Made by a program: the position numbers and the translations under genes | The notes under the pieces: generated by a model | Database searches by the model: none | What the model was told of the DNA's origin: nothing | What the model saw: the letters and a program-made list of their open reading frames with translations, nothing else | In this document: in pieces, positions 31,601 to 38,593 of the stretch | Layout of the letters: each line of letters begins with the position of its first letter | How positions within the stretch are numbered: the first letter of the stretch is position 1 | NCBI GenBank assembly: GCA_028820595.1 | Contig: JAPPIP010000018.1 | Span: forward strand, 1 to 38,593 | Direction: 5' to 3' | DNA length: 38,593 nt | Source of the DNA: Nitrososphaerota archaeon | GTDB lineage: Archaea; Thermoproteota; Nitrososphaeria; Nitrososphaerales; Nitrosopumilaceae

Positions 31601-31716
31601 AGCCGGTTGACCTTTTCTATGATGACGTGGGTCTTGCCGGATCCGGGGCCGGCCCTTATCAGAAGCTGGCCCTCGGAGTGCGACACGGCCGTCCGCTGCT
31701 CCTCATTGAGTCCCAT
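28666..31716 (-). CDS. UvrD/Rep-type helicase fused to RecB/AddB-like Fe-S PD-(D/E)XK nuclease
   Basis: LNEEQRTAVSHSEGQLLIRAGPGSGKTHVI, VDEFQDNNYAQ, TIHKSKGKEFDTVFVTGL, YVAMTRAKDRLYL; C-terminal GTVIHAAMERL, GKIDRLDRNPDGEYEVVDFKTGR, CKWCPYNKIC. Confidence 0.9.
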   Translation of the reverse strand: MGLNEEQRTAVSHSEGQLLIRAGPGSGKTHVIIEKVNRLVADGIPPESILCMTFTERAADEMRRRLGPGTGEVWVGTIHSLCLEILKDNRIKTGTSESTVVFGGLPRLAWCFRNMNAFGIDPNIVNLEKSPIDKLTSMLKAVRLAKRELVSADDLERHARNGLAAAPDDESLARLGELVKVYRAYDSYKNSHNLIDYDDMVAMTVDLFERDARVLETYRKQYQHVLVDEFQDNNYAQFRLAVLLAGHGNITAVGDDDQSIMGFQGAFGGIFDEFRDAYPGHKSVTLGQNYRCSGNISKLSVGLLSAESGRDTKPLVSKRPAGERVVVAATTDEESEYEFVAKTIPDLGVPHGKVAVLCRTNRSCQAFARALRASGIPAALVGTGNLMRNPLVAEIMALLRIAASPETAGDSISLVLSRRGIREYNIQAINRKAARLASDNGTPDDGVYATLMGYPGLDQEAEAGEIARQLKSMCDESRKIGLLGTLYRIMMEYTDAYKKNANAPDGDEDAAWNLAVLNKLYDVAEEYERHYYGRRLSDFVEYVELAENPDAIDTGAEYDEPAAGAVSVLTIHKSKGKEFDTVFVTGLRDDSMPGKPRTDDFEIPKALLKGSGRSDDSDLHFWEQRNLLYVAMTRAKDRLYLSYPKLAGDSRKEREPSRFLKDTKYESNPSVLTVEYEKAKASVSAVQSALDAEKSRIQEDVCKAVRESRPVAAVLGTVNLAKITHEHQESGGRGDSGAMSTLKDGMDEAAAAIAAAMDGDPPVAGKPEGRLVRKETLTLSASGIEEYQVCPLKFKYNRILRIPSRLSMAMRKGTVIHAAMERLGGERASGRDQDVAEATRLAAEELSLSRSEYDAAEYAEASSSLEDIISNYATWDEASPNTPVDVEVEFRLAIDDIRYKGKIDRLDRNPDGEYEVVDFKTGRTIITHDKLRVSPQANIYAHAVREKYGSLPAKVSMVYPAKDNKTREYAVTEESLEEGLDIVKDCGSRIIDEQFDPAPGFHCKWCPYNKICPAAK

Positions 31717-31844
31717 GAGGCCTGGGGAAACACGGAGGCTATTTAACAGTCATGACACCCAGCAGTCAATGCAAACGCGACTGGAACAAGTCCGCTACTA
31801 GGTTTGGCAACGGCCTCGGTTCGAGGGTGAGACTGGCAAGAAGA

Positions 31845-32078
31845 CTAAAGTGCCCCTGTAAACTCATCCTTTGAAATCTTTGCAAGCGCCAAAATTGAAG
31901 AAAGGGTTCCCGGTTTGACGTCCCTGTGCAATGGCACGACTGTAACAATCTTTTCATTATCATCTGCAAACTTGTGCAGGACCACATGGCTGCCGGTCTG
32001 CCGGGCAACTTGGAAGGAGAATTTTTTGACAAGGATTTTTACGAGTGTAATTCCGGACAGTCTAGGGAATTTCGACAT
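31845..32078 (-). CDS. hicA: HicA-family toxin
   Basis: ITLVKILVKKFSFQVARQTGSHVVLHK...VVPLHRDVKPGTLSSILALAKIS. Confidence 0.9.
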   Translation of the reverse strand: MSKFPRLSGITLVKILVKKFSFQVARQTGSHVVLHKFADDNEKIVTVVPLHRDVKPGTLSSILALAKISKDEFTGAL

Positions 32079-32280
32079 TTATGGCACCGTCTGGGTTCCC
32101 GTTGGCCAGAAATTCTCTTGCATCCGGTTTTTCCTCAAGATAGAGACTTACGGCCTCCTTGATGTTGGATACCGCTTCTTCCATTGTATCGCCCTGTGTG
32201 GTGACTCCTGTGGACACCTCCTTTATCACATACGTGTCCTCCTCTTTCCAAAACACAGTATGCATCTTCATCAAGATCAT
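32062..32280 (-). CDS. hicB: HicB-family antitoxin
   Basis: FWKEEDTYVIKEVSTGVTTQGDTMEEAVSNIKEAVSLYLEE; overlaps hicA. Confidence 0.88.
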   Translation of the reverse strand: MILMKMHTVFWKEEDTYVIKEVSTGVTTQGDTMEEAVSNIKEAVSLYLEEKPDAREFLANGNPDGAINVEIP

Positions 32281-32629
32281 GCGAGACTGTTCAAATTTTA
32301 ATCTTTATCTGACAACCGCGCACACCCTCGGGTCGATTCGAGATTCACGTCTGGATGCGCTCTGAGTTTTGAAATTCTAGGCACCATGCCCCAATCGACC
32401 TGAGGGTGTACACAGCCGCGACAGCAGCAGGTCGAGCGTGGGGTCTGCTTTTTTGATCGTCTGGGCGGGGCTGGTGCCGGATTGCGGTAATTCGCCCAAA
32501 AACAACGTCCGGACCCGGGCAGTTGTTTGCAGAGTGTGCCATTCGCACTTGTGTTTCATCGTAATCTTTGAATTTGGCGCCAACCTCCCCCGCGCGCGTG
32601 CAGGAAATTTATAGCCGCCGTCCGGCCCC

Positions 32630-32971
32630 ATGGCCATGAGACTGGAGGACAGGTTCAAGGGCAAGTGGGTCGTAAAGCCCGCCAAGTCCATGGTAGGGCA
32701 GTTGGGCAGGTACTACGGATACCGGACCGGGGACCACGACGGCGTGCTCGACGGCCGCGTAAAGGCGTACATATTCGGCACCGTCATGTATGCGCTCGTG
32801 AACGTGGACCACGCCGAGCGCCAGGTGCTGGTGCGGCAGACTGGCAGGCACCAGATAAAGACTGAGTGCGACTGCGAGATGCAGATGTACTCGTTTGGTG
32901 AAACACCATGCGTCCATGCGGCCGCGGCGCTGCAGTATTATGAGCGCGAACGTGACGTTGTGCCCCTTTGA
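32630..32971 (+). CDS. Small SWIM zinc-finger protein
   Basis: CDCEMQMYSFGETPCVHAAAALQYYERE fits CxC...CxH SWIM pattern. Confidence 0.75.
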   Translation: MAMRLEDRFKGKWVVKPAKSMVGQLGRYYGYRTGDHDGVLDGRVKAYIFGTVMYALVNVDHAERQVLVRQTGRHQIKTECDCEMQMYSFGETPCVHAAAALQYYERERDVVPL

Positions 32972-33949
32972 GGACTGGAGCGCCAGGTTGTACTGCTCCT
33001 TGACGTACTTTGACATGGCGTTGTACAGCGCCCTCTCCTTTGCGGAGAGCCGCACGTCGGGCGTCTCGACGCTCCTGGGCATGAACAGCGGCATGTTCTC
33101 AAAGTCCCGCATGTCCTCCTTTGCCCGCCTCAGGAACAGCGGGTTGTCCCCCCTCCTTATCGACGACTCTATCATGCCCTCGCCTGCAAGGTAGCCCGGC
33201 TCGAGCAGGTCCAGGAGCAGCTGGAAGTTCTTGGTGTCGCCCTTGTGGGGCGTGGCGGTCAGGAACAGCAGGTGCTCCGTGTTGGCCGAGAGCACCTCCC
33301 CGAGCCTGTAGCGGCGCGTCTTCGAGGTGGAGTTGCCCTGCGAGTAGGCGCTCATCTTGTGGGCCTCGTCGACTATGGCCATGTCAAAGCGCCCGGCCCT
33401 GCGGAGGGAGTCGGCTATGTCCTCGCGCTTTGCAAAGTCGATGGACGTGATCAGGTGGTCCCCCCTCCAGGCGTCCCCCCTCCCGTTGGCCTCAAAGTAC
33501 GCGCGGTCCACCACCTCGAAGCCGTCGTCGAACTTGTCCTGCATCTCCCACCTCCACTGCTCCCTGAGCTGGCCCGGGACCACTATGAGGACGCGCTTCC
33601 TCCCCTCCCTGAGCTCGAGCTCCTTTATTATCAGGCCCGCCATTATCGTCTTCCCGGCCCCCGGGTCGTGCGCCAGCATGAACCGGATCCTGGACTTTTT
33701 GAGGACGTGCCCGTACACGGCCTCTATCTGGTGGGGCAGGGGGTCCACCCTCGAGACGCTCATCCCCAGCACCGGGTCGTACTCGAACGCGTACCAGAAC
33801 CTCTTGGCCTCCAGCGCCAGAAAGGCCTGCTCCGTGTTCCTTAGCGTATGATCATACTTTGCAGAACGCACGATCTGTCTGGGCCCGCCTTGGGTAATAT
33901 ACCCTCTCGTTTGGTGGTCGGCAACCGCCCGACCCCCCTCTGGTTGCAA
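32930..33949 (-). pseudogene. SNF2-family helicase, N-terminal half only
   Basis: Has DPLPHQIEAVYGHVL, MLAHDPGAGKTIMAGLI, IVDEAHKMS, LFLTATPHKGD up to TFALIILQRR, then reads antisense through the SWIM gene; helicase C-terminal motifs absent. Confidence 0.75.
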
Positions 33950-33998
33950 TTACGCCGCCCGGCTTAAGATTTTTAACGGTAGGCACGGCCTGCACGGC

Positions 33999-34331
33999 AT
34001 GGCGGACATATTCGATTACATCCCGATCATCTGCACCATACTGTTTGCCGCCGGGATAGTGGGGGCAATCCTATATGAGCGGGCGCGCTCCAGTCCCGTT
34101 GATGACTCGGCGGGAAGGAGGGGCAGAAAAGCAGCACCGGCGGCGGCAGCAGCAGCCGACACCGCCGCCGCGCCCCCCGCGGGGACCGGGGCGGGGAAGG
34201 CGGCAGACGCCGGGGGCGCAGCAGAAACCACCACCACCACCACCACCACCACGACAGCAACCACCACCACCGGCAAGCAAAAAGCGCCAAGGACATCCAG
34301 GGCAAGAAGAAGATCGCGCCGCCATTCTTGA
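33999..34331 (+). CDS. Small single-TM protein with Thr-rich tail
   Basis: MADIFDYIPIICTILFAAGIVGAILYERA then low-complexity Ala/Thr tract. Confidence 0.6.
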   Translation: MADIFDYIPIICTILFAAGIVGAILYERARSSPVDDSAGRRGRKAAPAAAAAADTAAAPPAGTGAGKAADAGGAAETTTTTTTTTTATTTTGKQKAPRTSRARRRSRRHS

Positions 34332-37155
34332 AAGGACGTTTGCAGAGTTCGGGTTCGAGAGCCTGACTGAGATCCAGTCAAAGGCCTCGCCCGTAATACT
34401 GCAAAAGCGCGACTGCCTGGCAGTAGCGCCCACCGGCTCCGGCAAGACGGAGTGCTCGATAATACCGATATTCTCCATCCTCGGATCCGAGAATTCAGGC
34501 AGCGGCGGCCGCGGGGGCATCCGCGCCCTGTACATAACCCCGCTGCGGGCGCTCAACCGCGACGTGTTCCGGCGCATCTCGAGGTACGCGGAGCTCTGCG
34601 GGCTTGAGATCGGCGTCAGGCACGGGGACACCCCGCAGGGCCGCCGGAGAAAGATGGCCGAGAACCCCCCGGACGTCATGATCACCACGCCGGAGACGCT
34701 GGTCGTGCTGCTGAGCCAGGAGAAGATGCTCGCCGCCCTTGCCAGCCTGGAGTGGGTCGTGATAGACGAGGTGCACGAGCTGCTTGCAAGCGAGCGGGGC
34801 TCGCAGCTCTCGCTTAGCCTGGAGAGGCTCGAGCTCAACTCCAAGAGGCCCCTCACCCGCATCGGGCTCTCGGCCACGGTGGGAAACGTGTCGGACGCGG
34901 CAAAGTTCGTCTCCGGCGCGCGGCGGCGCTGCCGCATCGTACGGGACAGGTCGCTGAGAAAGTACGACGTTGACATCGAGTACGTGGAGGGCACCATATC
35001 GGACGCGGCCCGCGCCATACACGCGAAAATTGCGCAGTCCGGGCTGGACTCGCCCGTCCTGCTGTTTGCAAACACGCGCGGCGAGGCGGAGTTCCTGGCG
35101 TCCGTGCTAAAGGAGATCGGCAAGACGCCCGTCGAGCTGCACCACGGCTCCCTCTCCAAGTCAGCCAGGGAGGAGACCGAGCAGCTGCTCCGCGAGGGGG
35201 GCGGCCTCCGCATCATAGCGTGCACGTCGTCGCTTGAGCTGGGAATCGACGTCGGCTCAGTCGAGCTGGTGGTGCACTACGGCTCCCCCCGGCAGGTCTC
35301 AAAGTTCGTCCAGCGGATAGGCCGCAGCAGGCACGTGCGCGGCGCGTCGGCGCGGGGCCTGATAATCACGAACAGCGCGGACGACGAGCTGGAGGCGCGC
35401 GCCATAATGGAGCGCGTCGGCGCGGGGTCGATAGAGCAGCAGCGGATACACGCGGCCCCGCTCGACGTCCTGGCCCACCACATGGTGGGGCTCTCCATGC
35501 AGGCGGGCCCCCGCGGGATCAGGGTGGACGCCGCGCTCGACGTGGTAAGGCGGGCCTATCCGTACCGCGACATTACGATTGATGAGTTCTCGCAGGTCCT
35601 CGAGCAGCTGGACGCGAGCCGCCTGATCACATATGACCGGGACGGCATGACGTTTGAAAAGTCGGGCCGGTACATGCGCTACCACTACGAGAACCTGTCG
35701 ACCATCCCGGACATGCTGAGGTTCAAGGTGTTTGACAGCACGAACCGCCGCATAATAGGGACGCTCGACCAGAGGTTCGTGGGGGACCACGGCGAGCAGG
35801 GCAACATCTTCGTGCTCAGGGGCTCGCAGTGGCGCATCCTCAACGTGGATGAAAAGTCGTTTGCGGTGAACGTGGAGCCCCTGCGGTCAGGCGGCGGCGA
35901 CCCCGCCACAAGGACCGTCCCGTACTGGGAGGGCGAGAGCATCCCGGTGGACTACGAGACGGCCCGCAGGGTCGGCCTGCTCCGCGGCATGATCCGGAGT
36001 GGCAGGATGGAGGTCCAGAACAAGGTGATGGGGGGGCTGACCTTCGAGGTGGCCGCGTCAGGGGACGGTGGCGGTGATCGCGGCAGTAACGGTGATGGCG
36101 GTAAAAACGGAAGCAAAAACGGCAAAACCGCCGCCGCCCCTCCAGACATCATACCGGTCGAGTCGCAGCGCTCGCGCGGGGTAATAGTGCTGCACGGGTG
36201 CTTTGGCAGCAGTATAAACGCGACTCTCTCCACGCTGCTCTCCTCCATGCTCTCCGGCCTCACGGGCTCCAGAATAGACTCGCGCTCTGACGGGTACCGG
36301 ATAGTCCTGTCGTCCTCGTCGGCCCGCATATCCGAGCCGCTGCTCCTGCGGGTCCTCGGCGACAGGTACGACGATCTGGCCGGAATGGTCGGCTCCTCGC
36401 TTGCGGGCACGCACAACGTCAACTGGCGCGTCTGGTGCGTGGCAAAGAGGTTCGGCGTGCTGGGCCGCGACGCCGTCTACGAGTCAAGGTCGGCCCGCTT
36501 TCTGTACGAGCGCCACGCCGGCACGCCCGTCGTAAGGGAGGCGCTCAGGGAGCTGTTCCACGACAAGTACGACCTTGACGGGTGCCGGTCCGTCCTCGAG
36601 GGCGTGCGCAGCGGCCGCATACGGGTGTCGTGGACCGAGGTGGACGGGTTCTCGGGGCTGGCGGCGCCCATCCTGGACCACACCGCCAGGTACTACTCGT
36701 CTCCCGCCGCGCTCGACCGCGGCATAATCGAGCTGGTAAAGGCCAGGCTGGCAAAGACAAAGCACCGCATAGTCTGCGTCCGCTGCGGCAGGTGGGAGCG
36801 GCTGGTCGAGACGCGCGACGTGGTGGGGCCGCTCGCGTGCCCGCACTGCAGGGGCAGGCAGGTAGCGGTGACGTTCCATTCAGATACGGACCTGCCCGGC
36901 ATAGTGCGCAAGAGGGTCGCGGGCCAGAGGGTTACGGCCGAGGAGAAGCGAAAGTTTGAGCGCGCATGGAAGGTCGCGTCGCTGATAGAGTCGTTTGGGC
37001 CCACCGCCGTCACGGTGATGTCCGGGTACGGGGTGGGCGCCGACACGGCCGCGCGCATACTGCGCAACATGATAGGCGGCGACGAGGACAACCTCATAAA
37101 GCAGATCTACGAGGCCGAGAGGCAGTATGTCGTGACGCGCGGGTTCTGGGACTAG
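34075..37155 (+). CDS. lhr: Lhr-type large DEAD/H helicase with C-terminal Zn-ribbon-like segment
   Basis: AAILERTFAEFGFESLTEIQSKASPVILQKRDCLAVAPTGSGKTE, VIDEVHELL, LSATVGN, VQRIGRSRHVRG, CVRCGRW...CPHCRG. Exact start uncertain. Confidence 0.88.
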   Translation: MSGRAPVPLMTRREGGAEKQHRRRQQQPTPPPRPPRGPGRGRRQTPGAQQKPPPPPPPPRQQPPPPASKKRQGHPGQEEDRAAILERTFAEFGFESLTEIQSKASPVILQKRDCLAVAPTGSGKTECSIIPIFSILGSENSGSGGRGGIRALYITPLRALNRDVFRRISRYAELCGLEIGVRHGDTPQGRRRKMAENPPDVMITTPETLVVLLSQEKMLAALASLEWVVIDEVHELLASERGSQLSLSLERLELNSKRPLTRIGLSATVGNVSDAAKFVSGARRRCRIVRDRSLRKYDVDIEYVEGTISDAARAIHAKIAQSGLDSPVLLFANTRGEAEFLASVLKEIGKTPVELHHGSLSKSAREETEQLLREGGGLRIIACTSSLELGIDVGSVELVVHYGSPRQVSKFVQRIGRSRHVRGASARGLIITNSADDELEARAIMERVGAGSIEQQRIHAAPLDVLAHHMVGLSMQAGPRGIRVDAALDVVRRAYPYRDITIDEFSQVLEQLDASRLITYDRDGMTFEKSGRYMRYHYENLSTIPDMLRFKVFDSTNRRIIGTLDQRFVGDHGEQGNIFVLRGSQWRILNVDEKSFAVNVEPLRSGGGDPATRTVPYWEGESIPVDYETARRVGLLRGMIRSGRMEVQNKVMGGLTFEVAASGDGGGDRGSNGDGGKNGSKNGKTAAAPPDIIPVESQRSRGVIVLHGCFGSSINATLSTLLSSMLSGLTGSRIDSRSDGYRIVLSSSSARISEPLLLRVLGDRYDDLAGMVGSSLAGTHNVNWRVWCVAKRFGVLGRDAVYESRSARFLYERHAGTPVVREALRELFHDKYDLDGCRSVLEGVRSGRIRVSWTEVDGFSGLAAPILDHTARYYSSPAALDRGIIELVKARLAKTKHRIVCVRCGRWERLVETRDVVGPLACPHCRGRQVAVTFHSDTDLPGIVRKRVAGQRVTAEEKRKFERAWKVASLIESFGPTAVTVMSGYGVGADTAARILRNMIGGDEDNLIKQIYEAERQYVVTRGFWD
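34232..34271 (+). repeat. ACC trinucleotide-rich tract
   Basis: accaccaccaccaccaccaccaccacgacagcaaccaccaccacc; reads Thr in one frame and Pro in the overlapping frame. Confidence 0.85.
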
Positions 37156-37456
37156 AATGCGCGTGAGGCGGGGCCACCGAACCCGGGAATTACATACGTT
37201 AGTCCACTTTGGGCAGGTGTGGACAATCCCGCCGCGCCCCCGGTAGTTTGAAGTGTGGGTTTTTGACGAATTCGCGTCGATGATGTTACAATTCTGACCA
37301 AACTTCGTATCATGATCAGTATTTTGCATACTATGATCCCCGGCTGTGGAAAATCTCGATTTTGTGCGTTGTTGTCCGGGCGACGCCCCGCGCGTGCCGG
37401 CGCGCGGTACAGAATGAACAGATCTATGTTGCGGTGTCCGTACCCGCCCAGCGGTT

Positions 37457-38593
37457 ATGAGAAAAGGCGGGCAGGAATGCCGCAAAAAAGAGATCGGCGC
37501 AAGGGTGCTTAATACCTTGTCAAGGGTGCCGGACGGCAACGTGGAGTTCTCACGGGACCCGAGGGCGGCATACGGAAGGGACGAGTGGATGGCCATACTG
37601 GCCGAGACGGGCAGGTCCGGCGCGACCGCGGCCGACGCGACAGGGGCCCCGAGGGAGGAGGGCAGGGACGTGCCCGGCGAGAGGCGGTTTCTGGACGTCG
37701 TGCACCCGATCAGGCCCCGCGGCCTGCGGGACATCTGCGACGGCATGGTGTCGGAGACCGCGCGCCTCGCGACGAAGGAGGGCGTGTACGCGGGCGGGCG
37801 CGGCGCGACGGTCGGAATCGACAAGCGCCTGATAGGCCGGTACGACAGGAACAGCATGCGCCGCCCGGTGTACTCCGAGCCGAAAAACGGGGCGAAGCGG
37901 TTCGAGGCCTATGCGACGATGCAGATCGTGGGCGGGCCCATAAACGCGACGCTCCGGTCCGCCCGGGTCACGCGCGGCACGGACAGCGTGGATTTTGTGC
38001 GTGAATTCATGCACGCCCCTGACGGCTACGGCCTGCGCACGCGCCTCGTGCTGCCCGACAGGGAGTTTTACGCGGTGGACGTGACGCGCGCCATCGCGGA
38101 GTTCGGGCGGGACTTTCTGATGCCTGCGGTCAGGAGCGCGCGGGTAAGGAAGCTCACAGAGGATCGCGACAGCGGCACGGGCGGGGCCGTCGCGGAGCAC
38201 ACGATCAGGAACAGCAGGGGGGAGGAGTCCTCATTCGGGCCGGTGATCGTGAGGCGCGCCGCGGACCGGGGAAAAAAGGCGGGGGGCGAAAGGGGGATCG
38301 CCGACAGGTACGCGGTGTTTGCGACCAGCCTGCCTGCGCCGCGCGCGCTGTACGAGATCGGGAGCCTGCCCGAGGAGTACCGCGGGCGGCGGGGCATTGG
38401 GACCGGCTACAGGCAGATCGAGGGCGTGCGCCCGCGGACCGCGAGCCGCGACGACTCGTACAGGCGGTTTCTGTTCGCGTTCGCGCTGTTCCTCTACAAC
38501 ATGTGGGCCATAGAGCGCGCCCGGGCGGGCGCATGCCTTGCAAACATCACGCTAAAGACGCTTGCGCGCATGGCGCCGGCCGCGGCGCGCGAA
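37457..38593 (+). CDS. DDE transposase (same family as 7385-8602), partial, runs off the right edge
   Basis: Open frame from ATG 37457 to window end (379 codons): VGIDKRLIGRYDRN, LVLPDREFYAVDVTRAIAEFGRDFLMPAVRSARVRKL, YRGRRGIGTGYRQIEGVRPRTASRDDSYRRFLFAFALFLYNMW. Not in the supplied ORF track. Confidence 0.85.
   Translation, partial: MRKGGQECRKKEIGARVLNTLSRVPDGNVEFSRDPRAAYGRDEWMAILAETGRSGATAADATGAPREEGRDVPGERRFLDVVHPIRPRGLRDICDGMVSETARLATKEGVYAGGRGATVGIDKRLIGRYDRNSMRRPVYSEPKNGAKRFEAYATMQIVGGPINATLRSARVTRGTDSVDFVREFMHAPDGYGLRTRLVLPDREFYAVDVTRAIAEFGRDFLMPAVRSARVRKLTEDRDSGTGGAVAEHTIRNSRGEESSFGPVIVRRAADRGKKAGGERGIADRYAVFATSLPAPRALYEIGSLPEEYRGRRGIGTGYRQIEGVRPRTASRDDSYRRFLFAFALFLYNMWAIERARAGACLANITLKTLARMAPAAARE

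Noticed and set aside
37241-37259. CGGTAGTTTGAAGTGTG as possible terminal repeat of the right-edge transposon
   Set aside because: Partial similarity to the right end of the 7.4-8.7 kb IS but about 216 bp from the start codon and no partner end visible.
37156-37456. Possible tRNA or small RNA in the gap after lhr
   Set aside because: No cloverleaf or other recognisable RNA structure found by eye.

Overview
High-GC archaeal window; gene content (SmAP/LSm, RadA/RadB-like ATPase, Lhr helicase, CbiC/CbiX/CbiG/CbiD, archaeal-style TATA boxes) suggests a thaumarchaeon, possibly Cenarchaeum-like (inference, no search run). Main content at ~0.4-16.6 kb is a complete type I-G (formerly I-U) CRISPR-Cas locus: cas4-cas1 fusion, cas2, an array of 66 identical full 36-nt repeats plus one truncated repeat, then csb1 (cas7), csb2 (cas5-cas6), cas3 with a C-terminal HD domain, and csx17 (cas8). 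The two halves are separated by a 1319-bp IS element that cuts the last repeat in half and abuts a truncated, related transposase. The spacers hold readable history: two spacers encode the same peptide with an AGC/TCC serine switch, two spacers match on opposite strands at a hairpin, and several spacers carry perfect hairpins. Next come an IS630-type remnant, a RelBE-like TA module with a perfect 26-bp palindrome between TATA box and start codon, a TPR protein, cobalamin genes with a CAP-domain secreted protein, an SDR, bacterial-type metK, an LSm protein, a RadA/RadB-like ATPase, a UvrD-type helicase-nuclease, hicBA, a SWIM protein converging on a truncated SNF2 helicase, an Lhr-type helicase, and a transposase gene running off the right edge that is missing from the ORF track.
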